A stretch of 33,429 nucleotides of DNA, from NCBI GenBank assembly GCA_018700655.1, contig JABIUG010000434.1:1-33429 (forward strand), read 5' to 3'. The translations under genes and the position numbers were made by a program. The DNA comes from Rhodospirillaceae bacterium (GTDB lineage Bacteria > Pseudomonadota > Alphaproteobacteria > SP197). Below, in pieces: positions 1 through 13,421 of the stretch (the stretch's first letter is position 1; each line of letters opens with the position of its first letter). The notes below the pieces were generated by a model. That model was not told the DNA's origin. It searched no databases and saw only the letters and a list, made by a program, of their open reading frames with translations.

Positions 1-2951
<2,951 letters not shown>

Positions 2952-2973
2952 GGCTAAGGCGTTGCTGATCGGC

Positions 2974-4092
2974 CTAGACCCGCATCGGCATCAGGACATA
3001 AAGCGTCCGGTCGTCGCTGGTGTCGTGCACGATCGTGGGTGAGACCGCATCGGCCATGCGGAAGCGGATCTGTTCGCCCTCGAAGTTCTGCGCCATCTCC
3101 AGCACGTAGCGGGAGTTGAAGCCGATTTCGATCGAAGGGCCATCGTAGTCGACCGGCAGTTCTTCTTCGCCTGATGCGCTGTCGGGGCTGTTGGCCGAAA
3201 GCACCAGGCGTTCGGGCTCGAGCGCAAGCTTGATCGAGCGCGACTTGTCGGTCGAGATCGCCGCCATACGATCGACTGCCTGAATGAAACTTGCCGCCGA
3301 CATCTCGAGCATCTTGTCATTGCCCTGGGGAATGACCCGCTCGTAATCGGGGAAGGTGCCGTCGATCAGCTTGGAGGTCAGCACCACGGTGTCGAAGGCA
3401 AAACGGATCTTGGTGTCGGAAAGCTCGATCGCGACCGCGCCGTCGATCTCGTCAACCAGCTTGCGCAGTTCGGCTACCGCCTTGCGCGGCACGATGATGC
3501 CGGGCATGCCGCCGGCGCCATCGGGCTGTTCGGAGTCGATTCGGGCCAGGCGATGGCCATCGGTTGCCACGGCGCGCAGCATCGGGCCGCCATCGGTCTC
3601 GGCGCTGTGGAGATAGATGCCGTTGAGGTAATAGCGGGTTTCTTCGGTCGAGATCGCAAACCGGGTCTTGTCGACCAGGCGGCGCAGCTCGGAGGCTGGC
3701 AGCGCAAAGCTGTGGCTGAAATCGCTGCCCGACATGACCGGAAAGTCCTCCGGCGGCAGGCAGGGCAGGCGGAAATGGATGCGCCCGCAGGAGATCGAGA
3801 GGCGGCCGGAATCGCCGGTTGCGTCGAGCGCTACTTCCGAGCCCTCGGGAAGCTTGCGGCAGATGTCATAGAGCACATGGGCCGGCGCCGTCGTCGCCCC
3901 GGCAACCTGCAGGTCGGCCGGTACCGCTTCCACCACCTCGAGATCCATATCGGTCGCGGTCAGGCGCAGGCTGTTATCGGATGCCTCGAGCCGCACATTG
4001 GAAAGAATCGGGATGGTGTTGCGCCGTTCGACGACACTTTGTACGTGTGCCAGCGCCCTCAGCAGAACGGCACGTTCGATAGCCAGCTTCAT
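2974..4092 (-). CDS. dnaN: DNA polymerase III sliding clamp, beta subunit
   Basis: Ring-shaped processivity factor that tethers DNA polymerase III and other partners to DNA. I chose the ATG at 4092, giving 372 residues that begin MKLAIERAVLL, the usual N-terminus of alphaproteobacterial clamps; the longer frame adds 25 atypical residues. The three repeated clamp folds fill the whole length, and the protein ends in the family-typical YVLMPMRV, which forms part of the partner-binding pocket. It lies downstream of dnaA but is separated by a perfect hairpin at 4206-4229, so it probably has its own promoter or depends on read-through. Confidence 0.97.
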   Translation of the reverse strand: MKLAIERAVLLRALAHVQSVVERRNTIPILSNVRLEASDNSLRLTATDMDLEVVEAVPADLQVAGATTAPAHVLYDICRKLPEGSEVALDATGDSGRLSISCGRIHFRLPCLPPEDFPVMSGSDFSHSFALPASELRRLVDKTRFAISTEETRYYLNGIYLHSAETDGGPMLRAVATDGHRLARIDSEQPDGAGGMPGIIVPRKAVAELRKLVDEIDGAVAIELSDTKIRFAFDTVVLTSKLIDGTFPDYERVIPQGNDKMLEMSAASFIQAVDRMAAISTDKSRSIKLALEPERLVLSANSPDSASGEEELPVDYDGPSIEIGFNSRYVLEMAQNFEGEQIRFRMADAVSPTIVHDTSDDRTLYVLMPMRV

Positions 4093-4205
4093 GAATTCAA
4101 GTCCGTAAGGGTGGGTGATCAACCGCCTCAGCACACCCGGATCCGGTGCGGAAAATTCAGCGTACAACAGCGATCATCTCAGGATCACAGATAGTAACAG
4201 AAAGA

Positions 4206-4229
4206 CCCCGGAAACGCTAGTTTCCGGGG
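4206..4229 (-). terminator. Hairpin between dnaA and dnaN
   Basis: A perfect 10-bp inverted repeat (ccccggaaac / gtttccgggg) with a 4-base loop lies 34 bases past the dnaA stop. On the minus strand it is followed by TCTTTCTG, a modest T-rich tail. It fits a rho-independent terminator or attenuator for dnaA. Confidence 0.7.
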
Positions 4230-4262
4230 GCTTTCAGAGAGGCTGTAAGTGTCTGAAAAGGC

Positions 4263-5663
4263 TCAGCTTTCCAGCATGCGTTCCAACAATTCCACATCCT
4301 CGGCGAAGGCGGGGTCACCGGCCATCAATTCTTCCACCTTGCGCACGCCGTGCATCACCGTCGTGTGGTCGCGCCCGCCAAACTTGCGGCCGATCTCGGG
4401 CAGGCTGCGGCTGGTCAGGCGCTTGGCCAGATACATCGCGATCTGGCGCGGCCGGGCGATCGCCCTCTGCTTGCGTGCCGAGACCATGTCGGCCATGCGG
4501 ATGTTGAAGTGTTCGGCGACCTTTTTCTGAATTTCCTCGATCGTGACGCGCCGGTCCTGGGCACGCAGCAGGTCGCGCAGCAGTTCCTGGGTCGAATCCA
4601 GCGTGATCGGCTGGCCGACCAACTGGGCATGAGCCAGAACACGGTTCAGGGCGCCTTCAAGCTCACGCACGTTCGATGAAATCTTGTGCGCTAGGAACTC
4701 CATCACACGCTGGGGCACCACGACATCGGGGAACTGGCTGGCCTTGGTCTCGAGGATGCCCAGACGCAGCTCATAATCGGCCGGGTGGATATCGGCCACC
4801 AGGCCCCAGCCCAGACGCGAGCGCAGACGCTCTTCCATGCCGTCGAGATCACTTGGCGAGCGGTCGCCCGAGATCACGACCTGCCGGTTCTGATCGACCA
4901 GTGCGTTGAACGTGTGGAAGAACTCTTCCTGGGTCGAATCCTTGCCGGCGATGAACTGGATGTCGTCGATCATCAGCACGTCGACCGCACGGAACTGATC
5001 CTTGAACGCCATCGTGTCCTTGTAGCGGATCGCCCGGATGAACTTGTACATGAACTTCTCGGCCGACATGTAGAGCACGCGACGGCCGGGTTTCTTGGTC
5101 CGGATGTGCCAGGCGATGGCATGCATCAGATGGGTCTTGCCCAGGCCGACGCCGCCATAGAGGAAAAGCGGGTTGAAGGTGACCGAGTCGGCCGCGGCGA
5201 CGCGCTGGGCCGCGGCATGGGCAAATTCGTTGGTTTTGCCCACGACGAAGTTCTCGAAGGTGAACCGGGGATCCAGGCTGGCGGCAAGCTGGTCGGCTTC
5301 GGCCGAAGCATCGAGTGCGTTGCCGTCATGGCGAATCAGGTCGAGATCACGGCGCACCGGCGTTACCTCGCGCCGTGGGGCACGGCGTTCCGGTTTGCCC
5401 ACCTTGATCATGATTCCGGTGACCGATTCGTTCTCGCCGCACCAGAGGTCATGGAGGCGTTCGCCGCAGCGAGACATCACCCAATCCTTCATGTTGCCGC
5501 TGGGAACACGCATCACGACCTCGTTGCCCGAGACGCCATCGAGCGACAACGGACGCAACCATGTCTTGAAAGCGGCTTCACCCAACTCAGCGCGAAGGCG
5601 ACCCCGCACGCGCTTCCATTGGTCCTCGACATCCTGATCCATCTTAACCGGCTCTGACGCCAT
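4263..5663 (-). CDS. dnaA: Chromosomal replication initiator DnaA
   Basis: AAA+ ATPase that binds DnaA boxes, melts the origin and loads DnaB. From the ATG at 5663 (GGAGAG Shine-Dalgarno 5 bases upstream) it has 466 residues. A TTG directly before it is in frame but too close to the Shine-Dalgarno. Domain I occupies about 10-90 (WKRVRGRLRAEL, FKTWLRP) and a charged linker about 91-130. The AAA+ core has Walker A GGVGLGKT at 170-177 and Walker B VLMIDD at 229-234. Domain IV carries the DNA-binding signature GGRDHTTVMHG. The gene is intact, and rpsT lies upstream on the same strand behind its own terminator. Confidence 0.98.
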   Translation of the reverse strand: MASEPVKMDQDVEDQWKRVRGRLRAELGEAAFKTWLRPLSLDGVSGNEVVMRVPSGNMKDWVMSRCGERLHDLWCGENESVTGIMIKVGKPERRAPRREVTPVRRDLDLIRHDGNALDASAEADQLAASLDPRFTFENFVVGKTNEFAHAAAQRVAAADSVTFNPLFLYGGVGLGKTHLMHAIAWHIRTKKPGRRVLYMSAEKFMYKFIRAIRYKDTMAFKDQFRAVDVLMIDDIQFIAGKDSTQEEFFHTFNALVDQNRQVVISGDRSPSDLDGMEERLRSRLGWGLVADIHPADYELRLGILETKASQFPDVVVPQRVMEFLAHKISSNVRELEGALNRVLAHAQLVGQPITLDSTQELLRDLLRAQDRRVTIEEIQKKVAEHFNIRMADMVSARKQRAIARPRQIAMYLAKRLTSRSLPEIGRKFGGRDHTTVMHGVRKVEELMAGDPAFAEDVELLERMLES

Positions 5664-5666
5664 CAA

Positions 5667-6181
5667 TACTCTCCATAATCAATCACCGCGCGGCACTGGC
5701 AGTGCTGGTCCGATCCACGATGGGTCGGCCTCACGCTGCGCTTGCGCCAAGTGGTGTAACTACCCAAAGATGAAGGGAAAAATCATTCCCGATAGACTTT
5801 AACGCGAGACCAGAAAACAACGACTGATGAATCATGTAATGTTTTGGAAAATCGTTTGATTTCAATAGGTTAATCAAAAGACGTCACTCCATCACAGCGC
5901 CCCGCCGGTTCGGCAAAGGCAGATCTCCCAGTTCTCGCGTTCCGTGCGGCAGAGCGACCTCGAGGGTTACGATGACGGCATCCGTCACCGGGTTCGATGG
6001 TCTGGCGTTGTTGCTTTTTGCCCCGCCGGAACTGTTCTTCTTGAGGTCGGTCCCGCGACCTGGAGATGACCATAAAGCAAACGCCGTCGCGGAAACAACT
6101 GGATCAAAATCGGAACACCCGCCGTTCCGAAAAGGAAGCACGCATAACGTGTATTTTGAATTTGTGTAAGCAAAATGAAAA
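5667..6181. other. Long dnaA upstream region, partly AT-rich, no convincing gene
   Basis: About 585 bases separate dnaA from rpsT, and no frame here resembles a known protein. Positions 5780-5880 are clearly richer in A+T than the surroundings and contain the inverted repeat TTTGATT-N10-AATCAAA (5855-5878), a candidate operator or melting element. I searched by eye for TTATCCACA-like DnaA boxes and for TTAA-N7-TTAA CtrA sites on both strands and found none that were convincing. The region probably holds the dnaA promoter and leader. Origin function cannot be claimed. Confidence 0.5.
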
Positions 6182-6209
6182 ACGCGCCGGACCGTTCGGT
6201 CCGACGCGT
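6182..6209 (-). terminator. rho-independent terminator of rpsT
   Basis: Twelve-base arms (acgcgccggacc / ggtccgacgcgt) with 11 of 12 pairs and a 4-base loop lie 39 bases past the rpsT stop. On the minus strand a TTTTCATTTT tail follows. It separates rpsT from the dnaA upstream region. Confidence 0.85.
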
Positions 6210-6248
6210 CTTGATCACATCATGGTGTGCGGCCGCAAGGCCAGCAGA

Positions 6249-6509
6249 CTACATCTTGGCTACGCGCTGGGCGAGACGGGACACCTTTCGCGACGCGGCG
6301 TTGCGATGAAGCAATCCGCTCTTGGCTCCGCGCATAATTTCTGGCTGTGCATCTCGCAGCGCCAAGGTCGCCGCATCCTTGTCACCAGAGGTGATTGCCT
6401 CTTCGACTCGACGCAGGTAGCTGCGAATCCGGCTCACACGGTTGCGGTTAATGGCGGTTCGCCGGGCGGTCTGGCGCACGCGCTTCTTGGCTTGCATGGA
6501 GTTGGCCAT
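6249..6509 (-). CDS. rpsT: 30S ribosomal protein S20
   Basis: Primary 16S rRNA-binding protein of the small subunit. From the ATG at 6509 it has 86 residues and begins [13 protein letters not shown], the standard S20 start. A CAGGAG Shine-Dalgarno lies 6 bases upstream. The longer frame upstream reads through the promoter and is not real. The protein is rich in Lys/Arg/Ala and helical throughout, as expected, with the conserved [16 protein letters not shown] near the C-terminus. It is a single-gene unit with its own promoter (6547-6575) and terminator (6182-6209), next to dnaA as in many alphaproteobacteria. Confidence 0.97.
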   Translation of the reverse strand: MANSMQAKKRVRQTARRTAINRNRVSRIRSYLRRVEEAITSGDKDAATLALRDAQPEIMRGAKSGLLHRNAASRKVSRLAQRVAKM

Positions 6510-6546
6510 GGAATCTCCTGGCGCTTGGGTTCTGTTCGGGTCGCGG

Positions 6547-6575
6547 TTTATAGCGACGCACTCAAGGTGCGTCAA
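6547..6575 (-). promoter_or_regulatory. Sigma-70-type promoter of rpsT
   Basis: On the minus strand TTGACG (6570-6575) and TATAAA (6547-6552) are separated by exactly 17 bases, upstream of the rpsT Shine-Dalgarno. The spacer and -35 overlap a perfect inverted repeat gacgcac-N5-gtgcgtc (6555-6573). Such a repeat is unusual there and could be an operator or chance. Confidence 0.75.
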
Positions 6576-6713
6576 CGGCAAGGAATCCGGCGATTCGGTT
6601 GTCAGCCGTCAACGCCCGGAACGAATTGGAAAAGCAACGTATTTGCGAATCGCTCATTGCCTCGACCCGATCGCCAGATATTCCGCAGATATTCCATAGA
6701 CGGTCGGAACGGT

Positions 6714-7547
6714 TCAACGCTGGCACCGGCTACAAAAGTAGGTCGACCGATTCGCCTGCACGATGCGGCCAATGTGGCCCTCGCAGCCCCTGGTCGGGCA
6801 GGGACTGTCTTCGCGGTCATAGACCCGGAAATTGTGCTGGAAGTATCCAAGTTCGCCATTGGCCTGGCGATGGTCGCGCAGTGATGAGCCCCCCGCAGCA
6901 ATCGCTTCACGCAGAACATCGATCACGGCAGGCACCAGCCGCTCGCAGCGTTTGCCGGCAACACTGCCGGCAAGCCTGCGGGGCGAGATGCCGGCGCGGT
7001 TGAGCGCTTCACAGGCATAGATGTTGCCGACTCCGCCGACGACGCGCTGGTCGAGCAGGGCCGACTTGATCGGTGTCGCCTTACCCGCCAGCCGCCCGGA
7101 GAGATGGGCAGGCGTGAAGGCATCCTCCAGCGGGTCGGGTGCCAGCTTGGCCAGCAGGGGGTGATCGGCCTCTTGCCTGGATGTTGTCAGGGTCATCAAA
7201 CCGAATCGGCGGTGATCGTTGTAGACGACCTGCATGCCGTCATCGGTGGTGAAGACGACATGATCGTGGCGGTCGGCCGGTTGGTTGCTGCCGCGCGGTT
7301 GTATGGTCATCCGGCCCGACATGCCCAGATGGCAGATCAGGACCTGGCCGTCATCGAGATCAAACAGCAGGTACTTTGCCCGGCGGCGCAGCGCCGTGAC
7401 GGTTCTGCCGGTGATGCGATCGACAAACCCGTCGGGGAACGGAATGCGCAGGTTTGGCCGGCGCTGTTCGACCAGAGCCAGGACATGACCCCGCAGCACG
7501 GGGTCGAGTCCACGGCGAACGGTTTCGACTTCGGGCAGTTCGGGCAT
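6714..7547 (-). CDS. mutM: Formamidopyrimidine-DNA glycosylase (Fpg)
   Basis: Base-excision repair enzyme that removes 8-oxoguanine and formamidopyrimidines and cleaves the abasic site. I chose the ATG at 7547 (277 residues) rather than the preceding GTG, because the mature enzyme needs Pro2 as the nucleophile, and [13 protein letters not shown] fits exactly. Pro2, Glu3 and the catalytic Lys58 (RRAKYL) are present. The helix-two-turn-helix core lies near residues 150-175 ([13 protein letters not shown]). The C-terminus is a zinc finger with CX4C and CX2C cysteine pairs ending CSRCQR. It is divergent from ubiE across about 150 bases that must contain both promoters. Confidence 0.97.
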   Translation of the reverse strand: MPELPEVETVRRGLDPVLRGHVLALVEQRRPNLRIPFPDGFVDRITGRTVTALRRRAKYLLFDLDDGQVLICHLGMSGRMTIQPRGSNQPADRHDHVVFTTDDGMQVVYNDHRRFGLMTLTTSRQEADHPLLAKLAPDPLEDAFTPAHLSGRLAGKATPIKSALLDQRVVGGVGNIYACEALNRAGISPRRLAGSVAGKRCERLVPAVIDVLREAIAAGGSSLRDHRQANGELGYFQHNFRVYDREDSPCPTRGCEGHIGRIVQANRSTYFCSRCQR

Positions 7548-7698
7548 CACGCTGCCTTGGTTGGTTGATCCGGGGACAGTCTCTCACGATGTAGAGTGTA
7601 CCGCCGGGTCGATCAACGCTCTGCCTGTCCAAGGCAACGTGTTGATCGCGAAATCGGTCTATGGCCCCGACGCCGGGGCGGGGTTAAGGTCCGCCGCC

Positions 7699-8454
7699 AT
7701 GACAAACACCGACCAGATCGATCACGCCACCCGATTCGGCGAGCAGCGAGTCGCCGAAGACGACAAGGCACGCATGGTGCGTGATGTCTTTGACAGTGTC
7801 GCATCGCGATATGACCTGATGAACGATCTGATGTCGGCAGGCGTCCACCGCCTGTGGAAACGCGAGATGGTTTCGCTCATCGCGCGCGACATCCCCGCCG
7901 GTCGGGTTGTCGATGTCGCCGGTGGCACCGGCGATATCGCCTTTCGCCTGCTTGAGCGTGGCTTCGAGGTCGAGATTGTCGACATCAATGCGGCGATGCT
8001 TTCGGTTGGTCGTGATCGGGCGCTCGACAAGGCGCTGACGAAGGGGCTGACCTGGACCTGCGGTGATGCCGAAGCGCTGCCGATGCCCAATGGTTGTGCC
8101 GATGCCTACACGATCGCGTTCGGCATCCGCAATGTCACCCATCTTGAACGCGCCCTTGCCGAAGCACGCCGTGTGTTGCGCCCCGGGGGCCGGTTTGCCT
8201 GCCTGGAGTTCGGCCATGTCGTGCTGCCCGGCCTCGATACGATCTATCGGCAATGGTCCGATCACGTTTTGCCGCAGCTGGGTTCGGCTGTCGCAGGCGA
8301 TCGCGAATCCTACCAGTACCTGGTCGAGAGCATTCGCCGTTTCCCCGAACAAGCGCGGTTTGCCGCCATGGTCGGCGACGCCGGGTTGGCCCATGTCGCG
8401 ACCGCCAATCTCTCCGGGGGTATCGCGGCGCTCACCACAGCATGGCGCCTGTGA
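7699..8454 (+). CDS. ubiE: Ubiquinone/menaquinone biosynthesis C-methyltransferase UbiE
   Basis: SAM-dependent C-methyltransferase of the ubiquinone ring (and demethylmenaquinone where made). I start at the ATG at 7699 with AAGG upstream (251 residues); the longer frame reads through the intergenic region. SAM motif I is VVDVAGGTGDI at about 70-80. The family-specific FGIRNVTHLERAL and LRPGGRFACLEFG follow, and the C-terminus (NLSGGIAALTTAWRL) is typical. It is 19 bases upstream of ubiB, with which it is surely cotranscribed, as in most proteobacteria. Confidence 0.97.
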   Translation: MTNTDQIDHATRFGEQRVAEDDKARMVRDVFDSVASRYDLMNDLMSAGVHRLWKREMVSLIARDIPAGRVVDVAGGTGDIAFRLLERGFEVEIVDINAAMLSVGRDRALDKALTKGLTWTCGDAEALPMPNGCADAYTIAFGIRNVTHLERALAEARRVLRPGGRFACLEFGHVVLPGLDTIYRQWSDHVLPQLGSAVAGDRESYQYLVESIRRFPEQARFAAMVGDAGLAHVATANLSGGIAALTTAWRL

Positions 8455-8473
8455 CGCTGGGCCAGGCAGAACG

Positions 8474-10030
8474 ATGACCGGGCCCCTGCAGACAGCGCGT
8501 AACCTGGCGCGGCTTTTTGCCATTGCGCGCACCCTGTCGCGTCACGATGCTCTGTTCCCGCTTGAGCTTGCCGGTGTTGCGCCACCCATCGTCTGGGCGG
8601 CAAAGCTGGTCTCTGCCCACGATGCGACGGGCCGGCCCGGGCAGCGCCTTGCCCGTGCGCTGCAGGAACTGGGACCCAGCTTCGTCAAGGTCGGCCAGCT
8701 TCTCTCGGTACGACCGGATCTGGTCGGCGAAGAGATCGCCGATGATCTCGCCGCCCTGCAGGATCACCTGCCGGCGTACCCCACCGAAGAAGCACGCGCG
8801 ACGATCGAACGTGAACTTGGCGAGCCGGTCGATGTTCTGTTCGTGCGCTTCGAGGACAAGCCGGTCGCGGCTGCTTCGATCGCCCAGGTCCACAAGGCCG
8901 AAACGACCGATGGTCGCACGGTCGCGGTCAAGGTGCTGCGCCCCGGTATCGGCGAGATCCTTGCCAGCGATCTCGACCTTGCCCACTGGATCGCGACGCT
9001 GATGGAACGCGCCAGGCCCGATCTTGCGCGCCTGAAGGCGGTCCAGGTTGTTGCGACCCTGCGTGAATGGGTCGATGTCGAACTTGATCTCAGGCTCGAA
9101 GCGGCGGCGGCCGACGAGCTTTCCGAAAACATGGCCGATGATCCTGGCTTCCGTGTGCCCGAGGTCGACTGGCAGCGCACGACCGAACACGTCCTTACCC
9201 TGGAGTGGGTCGACGGCCATCCGATTGATGAACGTGAGGCTCTGATCGCTGCCGGCCATGATCCTGACGCCCTCGTCGCCCAGGCGGCGCGCGCCTTCTT
9301 CAATCAGGTATTTCGCGACGGTTTTTTCCACGCCGACATGCATCCAGGCAACATGTTCGTCGATCAGGACGGCGTTATCGTTGCGATCGATTTCGGCATC
9401 ATGGGCAGGCTCGACCGTTTCACCCGTCTCACGCTGGCCGAAATGCTGCTGGGGTTCCTCACGCGCGACTACAAACGTGTCGCCGATGTGCATTTCGAGG
9501 CCGGGTATGTTCCGCGCGACCGCTCACGCGAACTTTTCACCCAGGCCTGCCGTTCGATCGGCGAGCCGATCCTGGGCAGACCGCTGACCGAGATCTCGAT
9601 CGCGCGCCTGCTGGCCCAGCTCTTCGGCGTCACCGAACAGTTCGGCATGCCGACCCAGCCCCAGCTTCTGCTGCTGCAGAAGACCATGGTGATCACCGAA
9701 GGGATCGGGCGCGCCCTGGCGCCGGAACTCAACATGTGGGCTCTGGCCCAGCCGCTGATCGAGGACTGGGCAGTGCGTAACCTGTCGCCACCGGCCAGGG
9801 CCTATGATGCCCTCCAGAAAGGCAGCGAAACCCTGCGCCGTCTGCCTGAACTGGCCCAGAAGGTCGAAGGCATCATCGACGAAACCGCCGCCTCGGGATT
9901 TCGTCTCCATGCCGACACGGTCGATGATCTCGCACGCCGCCGCGCGCAATCGGGCGGCCGTACCATGTTATGGCTCTGGGCGCTCTCGGCGCTTGCCCTG
10001 CTTGTGGCCCTGATCGCCCTGATTGCCTGA
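8474..10030 (+). CDS. ubiB: Ubiquinone biosynthesis atypical kinase UbiB
   Basis: ABC1/ADCK-family ATPase needed for ubiquinone biosynthesis at the inner membrane. The ATG at 8474 gives 518 residues; an open extension upstream overlaps ubiE and is rejected. The signature KVGQ is at 72-75 and an Ala-rich nucleotide loop (AAASIAQVH) at 132-140. The ATP-site lysine is K153, the HADMHPGN loop is at 286-293 and the DFG motif at 306-308. The last 20 or so residues form the hydrophobic membrane anchor typical of the family. It is downstream of ubiE and convergent with oxyR, with only 9 bases between stops and no visible terminator. Confidence 0.96.
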   Translation: MTGPLQTARNLARLFAIARTLSRHDALFPLELAGVAPPIVWAAKLVSAHDATGRPGQRLARALQELGPSFVKVGQLLSVRPDLVGEEIADDLAALQDHLPAYPTEEARATIERELGEPVDVLFVRFEDKPVAAASIAQVHKAETTDGRTVAVKVLRPGIGEILASDLDLAHWIATLMERARPDLARLKAVQVVATLREWVDVELDLRLEAAAADELSENMADDPGFRVPEVDWQRTTEHVLTLEWVDGHPIDEREALIAAGHDPDALVAQAARAFFNQVFRDGFFHADMHPGNMFVDQDGVIVAIDFGIMGRLDRFTRLTLAEMLLGFLTRDYKRVADVHFEAGYVPRDRSRELFTQACRSIGEPILGRPLTEISIARLLAQLFGVTEQFGMPTQPQLLLLQKTMVITEGIGRALAPELNMWALAQPLIEDWAVRNLSPPARAYDALQKGSETLRRLPELAQKVEGIIDETAASGFRLHADTVDDLARRRAQSGGRTMLWLWALSALALLVALIALIA

Positions 10031-10039
10031 ACCGGACCG

Positions 10040-10963
10040 TTACCGCCGTGCGGGGTGGACTGTGTTGGGCAGGCAGGCGGCGATGATGTCGGCCAGCTTT
10101 TCGACCAGGGCCATGCGCGGATAAGCCTTGCGGAGGGTGAGCCGGACGGTGCGTCCCGCGGTGCCGCTTTCTTCGCTGCGCACGGCGATGCCGGAATCGG
10201 TGACCCAGCCCGATGCAAGGCTCATTGCCGGGACGAGGGTGATGCCCTCCCCCGCACCCACCAGTGCAAGAATCGTCGCCAGGCTGGTCTGCTGCGTTCT
10301 GGGGCCGCCGTTTCGCCGGGTCAGTGTCCTGTCGAGTTTGCATGCGTCATAGATCTGGTCGCGCAGGCAGTGGCCATCCGACAGGAGCAGCAATTCGCCG
10401 GGTTCGATCTGCGTGACATCGACCACATCCTGGTCGGTGAGGGGATGATCGTTCGGCATCGCGATCCAGAAGGGTTCGTCGTAAAGCACGATTTCGGTGA
10501 GGTTCGTGCGTGTCGGGCTGGTCGCGAGGATCGCCACATCCAGGGCGCCGTCGGTCAGCCGGTCTTCGAGGCGATCGGTCAAACCCTCGATCAGTTCCAG
10601 CGTGATATGCGGCAGATAACGTTTGATGACCGGTAACAGCAGAGGCGTCAGATAGGGGCCGATCGTGGGCGGCATGCCGATCCTGCAGGCGCCGACCAGG
10701 GGGTCCTTGTGAGCGGCGGCAAGCTGTTCCATCGCAGCGACGTTGCGCAGGATTTCGCGTGCCTGCCCGACGATCCGCCCGCCGATCCCGGTCAGTCCGA
10801 CATGGCGCTTGGTGCGTTCGAATAGCGTGACGCCAAGGCGCTCTTCGAGCTTGCGCAACTGACCACTGAGCGCGGGCTGGCTGGCATTGCAGCGGGTCGC
10901 GGCCCTGCCGAAATGCAGCTCCTCGGCGACCGCGACGAGGTATTCGAGATCTCTTGTGTTCAT
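10040..10963 (-). CDS. oxyR: Hydrogen peroxide sensor and LysR-type regulator OxyR
   Basis: LysR-family activator that senses peroxide through a disulfide and controls catalase and related genes. The ATG at 10963 gives 307 residues starting MNTRDLEYLVAV, the usual OxyR N-terminus; a longer GTG start is possible. The winged HTH lies at about 1-60 (FGRAATRCNASQPALSGQL). The decisive evidence is DGHCLRDQIYDAC, with Cys199 and Cys208 at the same positions and spacing as the redox pair of E. coli OxyR. The gene is divergent from katG across 147 bases holding a LysR-type palindrome. The regulator looks intact although its adjacent target gene is broken. Confidence 0.93.
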   Translation of the reverse strand: MNTRDLEYLVAVAEELHFGRAATRCNASQPALSGQLRKLEERLGVTLFERTKRHVGLTGIGGRIVGQAREILRNVAAMEQLAAAHKDPLVGACRIGMPPTIGPYLTPLLLPVIKRYLPHITLELIEGLTDRLEDRLTDGALDVAILATSPTRTNLTEIVLYDEPFWIAMPNDHPLTDQDVVDVTQIEPGELLLLSDGHCLRDQIYDACKLDRTLTRRNGGPRTQQTSLATILALVGAGEGITLVPAMSLASGWVTDSGIAVRSEESGTAGRTVRLTLRKAYPRMALVEKLADIIAACLPNTVHPARR

Positions 10964-11005
10964 GTTTACGCCCAGATGTTCAAGCCATGGAGAACCTATC
11001 ACTCG

Positions 11006-11024
11006 TCATCGATAATACCGATGA
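11006..11024. promoter_or_regulatory. Candidate OxyR/LysR operator between oxyR and katG
   Basis: The inverted repeat TCATCG-N7-CGATGA contains the LysR-type T-N11-A core (ATCG-N7-CGAT). It lies 43 bases upstream of the oxyR start and about 87 upstream of the katG start, a common position for an autoregulatory site. It matches the E. coli OxyR consensus only in layout. An A/T-rich stretch with TATATG (11051-11056) and TATATT (11068-11073) follows towards katG. Confidence 0.45.
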
Positions 11025-11110
11025 GAACGATTAGTTAACTCGATTTCTCTTATATGTGTGCTTTCCTTATATTCTGCCCAACGCCACCCCGAGGACCGGA
11101 GGAAGAACTC

Positions 11111-13254
<2,144 letters not shown>

Positions 13255-13285
13255 TCGGGCCAACGAAACTGAAGTCGGAACCTCT

Positions 13286-13310
13286 GGGGCGGGCCGTTGC
13301 GGTCCGCCCC
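13286..13310 (+). terminator. Terminator after katG
   Basis: Ten-base arms (ggggcgggcc / ggtccgcccc, one G-T pair) with a 5-base loop are followed by ATTTCGT. It lies 31 bases past the katG stop. Confidence 0.65.
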
Positions 13311-13421
13311 ATTTCGTATGGGATCATGGCCCGTTTCGGCCAATTTCCGGCGGTAAAGCCCGGGCGATGAAAAACGGGTCGTAATGCTCTATATTGTGCA
13401 CTGCATCATGGGACGCGAACG

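Noticed and set aside
5884-6141. 85-codon minus-strand frame upstream of dnaA
   Set aside because: No recognisable family, no ribosome site, and overlapping frames on both strands look equally random.
8063-8473. N-terminal extension of ubiB into ubiE
   Set aside because: Overlaps the well-conserved ubiE in another frame; the UbiB family starts near the ATG at 8474.
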